Positions 9,058 to 16,160 of a DNA stretch of 64,000 nt are shown here, one piece after another. The translations under genes were made by a program, and so were the position numbers. The notes under the pieces were generated by a model. That model ran no database searches, had not been told where the DNA came from, and saw only the letters and a list, made by a program, of their open reading frames with translations. The DNA comes from Actinomadura sp. K4S16 (lineage in GTDB: Bacteria > Actinomycetota > Actinomycetes > Streptosporangiales > Streptosporangiaceae): positions 62,001-126,000 of the forward strand of contig NZ_BDDE01000026.1 of assembly GCF_008327685.1 (NCBI RefSeq). The letters run 5' to 3'. Positions within the stretch are counted from its first letter, which is position 1. Every line of letters begins with the position of its first letter.

Positions 9058-9638
9058 CGGGGCCCGCGGGGAGGCGCGCGTCCCGGCGGGGACGGCGGAC
9101 CTCCCGGTTCGGCGCGGCGCACCTCGCCGGGTGGCTGTTCGCCGACCTGATGCTCGTGCTGTTCCTCGTCGCCATGGCGGTGCAGCCGCGCGCGCAGCTC
9201 ACCACCGGCCTGCCGGAGCAGAAGAAGCCGCGGCCGTCCGGTCCGCGCGTCCTCGGCCAGGACTTCTGCGACTTCCTGATCCCGGTGCAGGCCGGGGGGC
9301 TGCTCTCCGGCTCCGGCGGGGCCCGCGCCGACCTGCTGAAGAAGGTCGACGAGGCGCTGCGCGGCGAGCACCCGTCCTGGCTGTACGGGGACGAGATGCG
9401 GCGCGAGGGGCCCCGCGCCGCCTGCACGGAGCAGCTCCGGCAGAGGCTCCAGGTCGGCTTCTTCCTCGCCTACGGCGCGCGGAACGACACCGGCAGCGGC
9501 GTCACCCTCGGCAGGAACGCCGCCAAGGCCATCAAGTCCGGCAACCCCCGGTTCCGCGAGGCGATCTACCGGGCCGCGTGGACGGGCGGGGAGGGCGACG
9601 GCTCCGTCCAGCTCGTCGTCTTCTTCTACCAGAACTGA
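9054..9638 (+). CDS. One-TM protein with MotB/ZorB-like FADLM helix
   Basis: A 194-residue protein whose GTG start overlaps the previous stop (GTGA). A basic N-terminus (residues 1-20) is followed by a single helix, about 25-44, containing 'WLFADLMLVLFLVAM'. An acidic residue (D31) near the start of a lone N-terminal helix is the hallmark of MotB, ExbD/TolR and ZorB, where the Asp carries protons. The rest should lie outside the membrane. It has two cysteines and a C-terminal part ('GSGVTLGRNAAKAI...') that faintly recalls an OmpA-like peptidoglycan-binding domain but lacks its full signature. It most likely forms a complex with the preceding two-TM protein. Confidence 0.6.
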   Translation: MTGPAGRRASRRGRRTSRFGAAHLAGWLFADLMLVLFLVAMAVQPRAQLTTGLPEQKKPRPSGPRVLGQDFCDFLIPVQAGGLLSGSGGARADLLKKVDEALRGEHPSWLYGDEMRREGPRAACTEQLRQRLQVGFFLAYGARNDTGSGVTLGRNAAKAIKSGNPRFREAIYRAAWTGGEGDGSVQLVVFFYQN

Positions 9639-9670
9639 TCCCAGATCGATCGACACAGGGACGTGACGGG

Positions 9671-10933
9671 GTGACCACCGAAACCGCACTGCTCGAAACG
9701 CCGTCCGGCGCGGGACGCGTCGAGTTCGCGCTGACCCTCGACCAGGGGAGCCGCGTCGGCGCCCGCTACAGAAGCCACTACGGAACGGTCCGGCCCGCGG
9801 GCGGCGCCGAGGTCGAGTGCGTCTACAAGGTCGCCACCGGCGCCACGGGGAAGCGCGCGCTGAGCAACGAGGTCGCCGTCTGGGGCGGCCTCCGTATGGA
9901 GGACGTGCGCGCCGACCAGTTCGGGACGCTGCTCGGCTTCGACGTCGACTCCCCCGACGGCCCGGCCCGGCTGGTGCAGACGCGGCGCGGCCGTCCGCTC
10001 GCCGGGACCTCCCCGCTCACCGCCGAGCGGCTGCGGCAGCCGGCCCACGACCTGTTCACCGCGCTCCGGGTGCTGGCGGACAACGCCTACGCGCTGGGCG
10101 AGCTGTCCCCCGGGATGCTCCTGTGGGACGGCAGGCGGCTGCAGATCGCCGACCTGGGCAACGCGGTCGGCCAGCCCGACGACCTCCGGGCGGCACGGGA
10201 CGTGCGCGCGGCGGCGGGGCTGCTGTTCTGGCTCGCGTCGGGCGAGGTGTCCTCGTTCGGGCCGGACGGCGCGGGACCGGCCGACGCGAGTGAGCTGAGC
10301 TGGCTGATCCGGCACCACCCCGACCTCGGCATGGTGCTGCGTCCCGTCTTCGACGAGGAGGTCCCGACGGCCGTGGAGGTGCTGGCCCGCATGGACGGCT
10401 GGCCCGTCTCCGGCGACACGACGGAGCGGGACGCGTCCGCCGGGCAGGACTCCCCCACCGAGCAGGACGTCCCCGAGGACGACGACACGCGCACCGTAGA
10501 GATCCACGCCCCAGCCCATGCGTCGCAGGCCGGACGGAACACGAGCACCGGCCAGGCCGGGACGGCGGAACGGGCCGCGCCGAAGCCGCCGTCTCCGCCC
10601 GTGCCCCCGCCGGCGCCCCCGGCGGCAAGCGGCGCCGCGCGCGCCATCGAGAACTACCGGAGGGAGAAGCAGTGGCTCGGCCAGCGGAGGCACGGCGCGC
10701 CCGCGCACCCGTCCAGGGGAGCCGCGCCCCCGCTGCCTCCTGCGCCGGGCACGGGACGGGGCCTGGGGCCGGGAACCGGGCGGCCGGACACCGCGGAGCG
10801 GATCGGCGTCCCCTCCCTGCCCCGCGACTTCCCCTTCCGCGTCGGCGACGACGGCAGGCGCACGCCGCACCCCGCGCTGGTGTGGCCCGTGGTGTTCGTC
10901 CTGGTCGTCCTCGTCCTCCTGGTGGTGTTGTGA
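9671..10933 (+). CDS. Tail-anchored pseudokinase B of the GTPase operon
   Basis: A 420-residue protein with GTG at 9671, 32 bases after the previous stop, the largest gap in the operon. The kinase-like domain spans about residues 5-240. A 'VYKV' strand sits in the lysine position, but the catalytic loop reads 'LGELSPGMLLWDG', so HRD is lost, while 'ADLGNA' keeps a DFG-like Asp. A long Pro/Ala-rich linker leads to a hydrophobic helix at the very C-terminus (last 20 residues), as in pseudokinase A. Domain order, 'LLWDGRRLQ' motif and tail anchor make it a paralogue of the 2650 gene. It is followed one base later by GTPase B, repeating the pseudokinase-GTPase pairing. Confidence 0.75.
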   Translation: MTTETALLETPSGAGRVEFALTLDQGSRVGARYRSHYGTVRPAGGAEVECVYKVATGATGKRALSNEVAVWGGLRMEDVRADQFGTLLGFDVDSPDGPARLVQTRRGRPLAGTSPLTAERLRQPAHDLFTALRVLADNAYALGELSPGMLLWDGRRLQIADLGNAVGQPDDLRAARDVRAAAGLLFWLASGEVSSFGPDGAGPADASELSWLIRHHPDLGMVLRPVFDEEVPTAVEVLARMDGWPVSGDTTERDASAGQDSPTEQDVPEDDDTRTVEIHAPAHASQAGRNTSTGQAGTAERAAPKPPSPPVPPPAPPAASGAARAIENYRREKQWLGQRRHGAPAHPSRGAAPPLPPAPGTGRGLGPGTGRPDTAERIGVPSLPRDFPFRVGDDGRRTPHPALVWPVVFVLVVLVLLVVL

Positions 10934-10934
10934 C

Positions 10935-12059
10935 ATGATCGCCCCGCCCTGGCAGCCCGGCCCCGCCGCCTACCCCGGCCCGGACCCGCGCGCCCGCACG
11001 CTCTGCCCGTACTGCCTGAACCACCTCGACTGGTCCGACTACGGCGAGGTCCCGCTCGTCAGGAACACCCCCGAAGGGCCGGAGGTGCTGACGCGGGCGC
11101 CGGACGAGCCGGAGGTCCGCTGGCGGCACCGGACGCTCGGCGCGATGCGGCAGTGCCACGGCGACGGCGACCCGCACTTCCTCCCGGCCGACTACGGCGA
11201 CCTCGACCCGCTCATCATCGGGCTGGTCGGCGCCAGCGCGGCCGGCAAGACCCACCTGCTCACCGCGATGATCGCGCAGCTGGAACGGCGCAAGTCCATG
11301 CTCGCGCCCGAGCTGCGCATCGAGCCGCTCGACGGGCACCTGCGGCAGCGGTTCTACGAGGAGCGGATCCGGCCGTTCCTGGAGCAGCGCCAGGTCCTGC
11401 CCGCCACACGCCGCTCCGCGCGGGCCGAGTTCGTCTACGCGCTGCGCGTGTCCAGCGAGTACACCGGGCGGACCCACGCGGTCGGGTTCTTCGACGTCCC
11501 CGGCGAGCACTACCACCGTTACGAGTACGGGGAGACGCCGTTCCTCAGCCTCGCCGACGCGATCCTCTACGTCGCGGACGGCCAGCAGCTCCGCACGGGC
11601 GACGACTGGAACCCGTGGGTGCCCGACCCCGGCTTCACGCACGCGATCACCCAGTTGCTGCACACACGGCAGGCGAGCGACGGCCTGCTGCCGCCCGGCG
11701 CCATCGTCGTCGCCAAGTCTGACATGCTGGCCGAGGTGGACGGCACCGTCGCGCACTGGCTCGCGCGGGACGACGAGACGGTGCTCGGCGACCTGCGCAC
11801 CGTCGAGGACGAGAACGAGGCCGCCTACGCGTTCCTGCACCGGCACGACGCCGAACTGTGGCTCGCCCCGTTCCACTCGGGCTCGCCCACGTCCCTCCAC
11901 TTCGCGTCCGCGTCGGGCGTGCCGCCGATCCCGGAGGAGGGGGTGTTCCCGCACCGGAACTTCCGCCCGACGCGGGTGCTGCGCCCGCTGCTGTCGCTGT
12001 TCAGCGCCACCGGGCTGATCCCCCGGATCGACACCGAGGAGCCCGGCCAGTACCTGTGA
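10935..12059 (+). CDS. Zinc-ribbon P-loop GTPase B (DO-GTPase2-like)
   Basis: A 374-residue paralogue of GTPase A, with ATG at 10935 one base after the preceding stop. CPYC (24-27) plus Cys74 and His75/His81 suggest a metal-binding ribbon. Walker A is GASAAGKT (99-106), the switch is DVPG (187-190) and the specificity motif is AKSD (260-263), with 'ASAS' later. It lacks the long linker of GTPase A. The C-terminal 'RPTRVLRPLLSLFSATGLIPR' parallels 'RQRVLRPLLSLLAMKGVLPR' in GTPase A, confirming the relationship. It is the last gene of the operon and is followed by a strong hairpin. Confidence 0.8.
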   Translation: MIAPPWQPGPAAYPGPDPRARTLCPYCLNHLDWSDYGEVPLVRNTPEGPEVLTRAPDEPEVRWRHRTLGAMRQCHGDGDPHFLPADYGDLDPLIIGLVGASAAGKTHLLTAMIAQLERRKSMLAPELRIEPLDGHLRQRFYEERIRPFLEQRQVLPATRRSARAEFVYALRVSSEYTGRTHAVGFFDVPGEHYHRYEYGETPFLSLADAILYVADGQQLRTGDDWNPWVPDPGFTHAITQLLHTRQASDGLLPPGAIVVAKSDMLAEVDGTVAHWLARDDETVLGDLRTVEDENEAAYAFLHRHDAELWLAPFHSGSPTSLHFASASGVPPIPEEGVFPHRNFRPTRVLRPLLSLFSATGLIPRIDTEEPGQYL

Positions 12060-12091
12060 GCCTCCGGGCGCCCGCTCGACGCCGGGCGGGT

Positions 12092-12127
12092 GCTCGGCTC
12101 CGCTGCGGCCCCGCGGCGGAGCCGAGC
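12092..12127. terminator. Hairpin between convergent GTPase B and kinase genes
   Basis: A perfect 12-base inverted repeat (GCTCGGCTCCGC / GCGGAGCCGAGC) with a 12-base G/C-rich loop lies between two convergent genes. It has no clear T-run on either side, so it is a stable hairpin that may act as a bidirectional terminator or transcript end. Confidence 0.6.
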
Positions 12128-12159
12128 CTCCGGGCCCGGCTTGGGGCCTGGGCGGCGGG

Positions 12160-13749
12160 TCAGCTCCGCTGCGGGCCCGCCGCACGCCAGGCATGCGGGG
12201 CGAGGAGCTGCGCCACCACGAGGTCGGCGCGACCCTCCACGGTGGCGGGGTCGGCCGCTTCGGCGAGCCGCAGCCGGTCCGGCCACCACGGGACCTCGCG
12301 GGGCACGGCCGCGGCGAGCGCGCGGGCCCGCTCCGCGGCGTCGGCGAGCAGCGTGAGCTCCGCCGCCCACGCCCACAGCATCGGCCACTCCCGCTCCGAC
12401 GGCAGCTCCGCCGGCGGCCGGCCCGCACGGCTCCGCAGGACCCGGCCGCGCAGCCAGCTCAGCTTCCCCTCCGCCCGCGCGACGATCTCCGGGACGTCCG
12501 CGTGCACCCGGTCCAGGACGGCGCAGCGCCCCCGGCAGCCGGGATGCCCGCAGCGGTGCCGGGCCGCGTCGGCCAGCACGCCGCCGTCCACGACCTCCCG
12601 CAGCAGCTCCCGGTCGGCGGGGCCGCCCCGGGCGAGCCCGAGCAGCCCCGGCGCGTCGATCGGACGGCCCTCGTAGCGCGGCGTCACGTCCGGGATGACC
12701 TGCGCGGTGAGCCTGATCAGCGCCCGCCGCGCCCGGTCGCCGCCCAGCCCGCGCAGGTACCGGACGTCGGCGGGGTCGGCGCCCTGCCGGACGAGCCAGT
12801 CGGCCAGCCGTCCGCCGTTGCCGGCCAGCCAGGCGGCGCCGTCCCGCCAGTTCCGCTCCAGGTCGTCGGCGAGGCCGCGGACGTCCCGGTAGGTGCGGCC
12901 GTTGAACCGCGGCGGCCGGTGCTCGTCGGCGACCCACGCCACCACGTGCTCGTACGTCCAGCGCCGCGCCGGGTCGACGACGAGCAGCCCGTCGATCAGC
13001 CGCCGCCACTCCGGGTCGGTCACGGCGTCCAGCGCGGGCCGCCGCCCGGCGCGCAGCAGCTCCCGCACCCGCGCGGACGGCGTCCCCTCGTACGGCGTCC
13101 GCCCGAGGAGCAGCTGGTAGGCGATGATCCCGAGGGCCCACCAGGCGGCCGGAGCGCCGCGGCGGCCCCGGGCGGTCTCGGGCGCCGCGTAGGCCCAGGT
13201 GGTCAGCAGCCCGCCCGGATCGCGCCCGTGGACCCGGACGTTGCGGGCGATGCCCCCGAAGTCGCCGATCAGCAGTTCGTAGGGGTTCCGGGACCGCACC
13301 AGGATGTTGGCCGGTTTCACGTCCGTGTGCGTCAGTCCCATGGCGCCGAGCCAGAAGTTCAGGCATTCGGCGAGTTCGGCGACGATCGCCCGCAGTTCCG
13401 CATCGCCGAGCGGGAGGGCGTCCCGGATCAGCGCGTCCAGCGAACCGTGCGCGCAGTACTCCTGCGCCATCCAGCCGACCTCGGCGCCGTCCACGGTGAC
13501 GTTCCCGTAGTCGTGGATCCGGGGGACGTGCCGGGTCGCCTCCAGCCGCCCCAGCACGACGAGCTGGTCGGTCTCCAGCCGGGACTCCCGGTGCACCTTG
13601 ACGACGACCAGGTCGGCGCCCGCGCACCCGCCGCCCAGCGGCTCCGCCAGGTGGACGACGGACTCGGCGCCGACCGCCTCGATCCGAACCGGCCGGTATC
13701 TCCCCCGCAATGCCACCGGAAATTCACCGGCGCCGCCGCCCAGCCCCAA
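12160..13749 (-). CDS. Serine/threonine protein kinase with complete catalytic motifs
   Basis: A protein of up to 529 residues. Kinase motifs are intact: VVVK (K51), HTDVKPANIL (141-150, HTD in place of HRD, catalytic D143), DFG (163-165) and an 'APE' (AAPETARG). Residues 270-529 form an additional, mostly helical domain with a Cys-rich 'RCGHPGCRGRC' stretch that could bind zinc. No membrane helix is seen, so it should be cytosolic. The start is uncertain: TTG at 13749 or GTG at 13716, neither with a strong ribosome site. It converges on the GTPase operon and may be the active kinase that acts on the pseudokinase/GTPase machinery. That link is inference from position. Confidence 0.85.
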   Translation of the reverse strand: MGLGGGAGEFPVALRGRYRPVRIEAVGAESVVHLAEPLGGGCAGADLVVVKVHRESRLETDQLVVLGRLEATRHVPRIHDYGNVTVDGAEVGWMAQEYCAHGSLDALIRDALPLGDAELRAIVAELAECLNFWLGAMGLTHTDVKPANILVRSRNPYELLIGDFGGIARNVRVHGRDPGGLLTTWAYAAPETARGRRGAPAAWWALGIIAYQLLLGRTPYEGTPSARVRELLRAGRRPALDAVTDPEWRRLIDGLLVVDPARRWTYEHVVAWVADEHRPPRFNGRTYRDVRGLADDLERNWRDGAAWLAGNGGRLADWLVRQGADPADVRYLRGLGGDRARRALIRLTAQVIPDVTPRYEGRPIDAPGLLGLARGGPADRELLREVVDGGVLADAARHRCGHPGCRGRCAVLDRVHADVPEIVARAEGKLSWLRGRVLRSRAGRPPAELPSEREWPMLWAWAAELTLLADAAERARALAAAVPREVPWWPDRLRLAEAADPATVEGRADLVVAQLLAPHAWRAAGPQRS

Positions 13750-14030
13750 AGAACGACCCTTTCCCCATCCGCCCCGAATCCCCCGATCCTATGTCGGCGG
13801 CCCGCCCCGAAATGGGTCCTCCGACACCCTTCCCACCGAATCGCCACGGCGAGATGAACCCTTCCGGCGCCGCCCCGCCGCGGACGTCCGGCCGTCCGGG
13901 CGGGCCCGTCCTCGCCTTCGGCCGGAGGTGTGATCATCGTCATCGCGCTGGACCTGCCCGGCGTGCGGGCGGCACGATGACCTTCGGCGGGAGCGCCCGA
14001 GCACGGCGCCCGCCGCACAGAGGAGGAAAC

Positions 14031-15035
14031 GTGGGACGGGTCGAGACCCGGCACCGGCTGCTGTCGGTCCTTGCCGAACGGGCCGCCGCGGGCAGCCGGC
14101 CGGGTGCCCGGGAGGACGGGCACCGCGTGGCGCTGGCCATCGAGGGCGGCGGGATGCGCGGCACAGTTTCGGCGGGCATGGCCCTGGCCGTCCACGAGCT
14201 CGGGCTGCTGCCGCTGTTCGACACCGTGTACGGCTCGTCGGCGGGCGCGATCTCGGCGGCCTGGCTGCTCAGCTCCACTCCCGAGGGGGTGCGCGGCTGG
14301 ACCGACCCCGTCTTCGCCCGGACGCTCATCCGCAAGCGCAACCTGCTGCGGGGCCGTCCGATCGTGAACGTCGAGCAGCTCGTCGAGGAGGTCTACATCC
14401 GCCGGTTCCCGCTGGACTACGCCTCGGTGCTGGCAAACCCCGTCGAGTTCCATCCCCTGGCCACCGACGTCGTCACCGGCGGCCCGGTGGACCTGCACGC
14501 CGCCCTCGTCGACGAGCGCGCGCTCCGGCTGGCGCTGCGGGCCAGCGCGGCGCTGCCCCTGCTGGCGGGACGCCCGGTCGCCATCGGACCCGGGCTCTAC
14601 TACGACGCCGGGGTCGCCGAGGCGATCCCCTTCGGCCAGGCACTGCGGGACGGGGCGACCCACGTCCTGGTCCTCCGCTCGCGCAGGCTGAGCGACCGGG
14701 CGCCCGAGCGTCAGGCCCCCTCGTTCGGCTCCCGGCTGCTCGCCAACGTCGGGCTCCGCCGCTACACCGCGGAACTCAAGGCCACCTTCCTCGCCCGCGA
14801 CACCCGGCTGGCGGAGGCGGACCTGCTCCTCGCCGGGTACGACGCCGACCAGGACCACGACAAGCCCGCCGTGCTGTCGATCCGCCCGCCGGAGGACTCG
14901 CCGCGCATCAGCCGCCTGGAGTCCGACGGCGCCCTGCTGCACGCGGCCTTCGAAGCGGGCCGCGCCACCGCGGCCGAACGCCTGGCGGACGCGGTCACCA
15001 GGTCTGGTCCCCGGCGCGGACCAGCATCTGGCTGA
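14031..15035 (+). CDS. Patatin-like phospholipase/acylesterase
   Basis: A 334-residue protein with GTG at 14031 behind a perfect AGGAGG (14021-14026). The patatin dyad is complete: an oxyanion loop EGGGMRG near residue 40, the nucleophile elbow GSSAG (Ser near residue 70) and 'YDAG' with the catalytic Asp near residue 188. Family members (RssA/YjjU type) cleave acyl chains from lipids in the cytoplasm or at the membrane. No signal peptide is present. It is divergent from the kinase gene (281-base gap) and its 3' end overlaps the convergent SDR by 41 bases. Patatins serve as membrane-attacking effectors in some defence systems; whether this one belongs to the neighbouring GTPase locus is open. 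Confidence 0.85.
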   Translation: MGRVETRHRLLSVLAERAAAGSRPGAREDGHRVALAIEGGGMRGTVSAGMALAVHELGLLPLFDTVYGSSAGAISAAWLLSSTPEGVRGWTDPVFARTLIRKRNLLRGRPIVNVEQLVEEVYIRRFPLDYASVLANPVEFHPLATDVVTGGPVDLHAALVDERALRLALRASAALPLLAGRPVAIGPGLYYDAGVAEAIPFGQALRDGATHVLVLRSRRLSDRAPERQAPSFGSRLLANVGLRRYTAELKATFLARDTRLAEADLLLAGYDADQDHDKPAVLSIRPPEDSPRISRLESDGALLHAAFEAGRATAAERLADAVTRSGPRRGPASG

Positions 15036-15762
15036 CGGCGACCCGCCGCTCCCGCGTGACGATGTAGCCGATGGCGTCCGCGACGTCCTCCGGCCGCAGC
15101 GCCTCCATGCCGGCGAGCTGCCGGCGGGCCGCGTCCCGGGTGGTCCCGTTGAGGTGGTCCACCAGCTCGGTGTCGACGGCGCCGGGCTCCACGACGCTGA
15201 CCCGGACCCGCTCGCCGAGCAGTTCCCGGCGGAGCGACTCGCTGAACGCGCTCAGCCCGGACTTGGTCAGGCTGTAGACGCTGCTCGACGGCCGGGCGGC
15301 CCGGGCGGCCGCGGAGCCGACGTTCACCACGTCCGCCGTCTGCCGCGGCGACGTCGACGCCGCGTAGATCAGGTGCGGGACGGCGGCGTGCGTGATGTGC
15401 AGCAGCGCCGCCACGTTGAGCGCGACCATCCGGTCCCACTCCTCGACGGCCGTGTGCAGCGCCGAGCTGAGGAGCCTGATCCCGGCGTTGTTGACCAGGA
15501 TGTCCAGGCGCCCGAGCCGGTCCAGCGTCTCCTGCACCGCGCCCTCCGCGCGGTCCGGCTCGGTGATGTCGGCCTCCACCGCGACGGCGTGCCCGCCCGC
15601 CGCCGCGATGCCGCTCGCGACCTCCCGCAGGCGGTCGCGGCGGCGGGCGACCAGGGCGACCGCCGCGCCCTCCCGGGCCAGGCGGCGCGCGGTCGCGGCG
15701 CCTATCCCGCTGCTGGCGCCCGTGACGAGCGCGACGGCTCCGTCCAGCGGCTGATCGGACAT
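14995..15762 (-). CDS. Short-chain dehydrogenase/reductase
   Basis: A 255-residue classical SDR starting at ATG 15762. The NAD(P)-binding motif TGASSGIG lies near residues 14-21 with an 'ARRRD' basic stretch that favours NADPH. 'NNAG' follows near residue 92, and the catalytic Ser with Y-X3-K (YSLTK) near 153-160. Length and motif spacing are normal. The substrate cannot be told from sequence; related proteins oxidise or reduce small alcohols and ketones. It is monocistronic and its 3' end overlaps the patatin gene. Confidence 0.88.
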   Translation of the reverse strand: MSDQPLDGAVALVTGASSGIGAATARRLAREGAAVALVARRRDRLREVASGIAAAGGHAVAVEADITEPDRAEGAVQETLDRLGRLDILVNNAGIRLLSSALHTAVEEWDRMVALNVAALLHITHAAVPHLIYAASTSPRQTADVVNVGSAAARAARPSSSVYSLTKSGLSAFSESLRRELLGERVRVSVVEPGAVDTELVDHLNGTTRDAARRQLAGMEALRPEDVADAIGYIVTRERRVAVSQMLVRAGDQTW

Positions 15763-15925
15763 GACTGCCTCATTCCCTTCCGCGATCAAGGGAGGCGCGG
15801 TGACCGAGGGTCCAGGCGTTCCCGGGCTGCGTGCGGCGTGGCCGCCGACATCGCAAGCCTCGCGGCGGTCACCGCATGTCCGCACCAGGGTGTCTCCCTG
15901 GTCGGCCGGGACCAGGGAGCGGCGG

Positions 15926-16160
15926 TCAGCCCGGCCCCGTGCGGAACTCCCCGCGGGGCAGGGCGTCGGCGAGCTGCCTGCGGGAGCTGATCCCGAGCTT
16001 GGCGAAGACCTTCCGGAGGTGCCACTCGACGGGGCGGGGGCTCAGGAAGAGGCGAGAGCCGACCTCCGGGTTGGACAGGCCGTCCCGCGCGAGCAGCGCG
16101 ATCTGCCGCTCCTGCGGCGTCAGCCCCGCGCCCGCCGCGCTCTCGTCCCTCGCCGGCGCC
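15926..16160 (-). pseudogene. Orphan LuxR-type HTH, remnant of a second regulator
   Basis: Immediately downstream of the stop of the AAA-LuxR gene, the minus strand encodes a second LuxR C-terminal domain in another frame: 'LTPQERQIALLARDGLSNPE', then 'LSPRPVEWHLRKVFAKLGIS', ending at a TGA at 15926-15928. About two thirds of its residues match the intact HTH just upstream. There is no start codon or sensor/ATPase part. It is most simply the tail of a former tandem paralogue whose body was lost by deletion or recombination between the copies. Confidence 0.75.
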
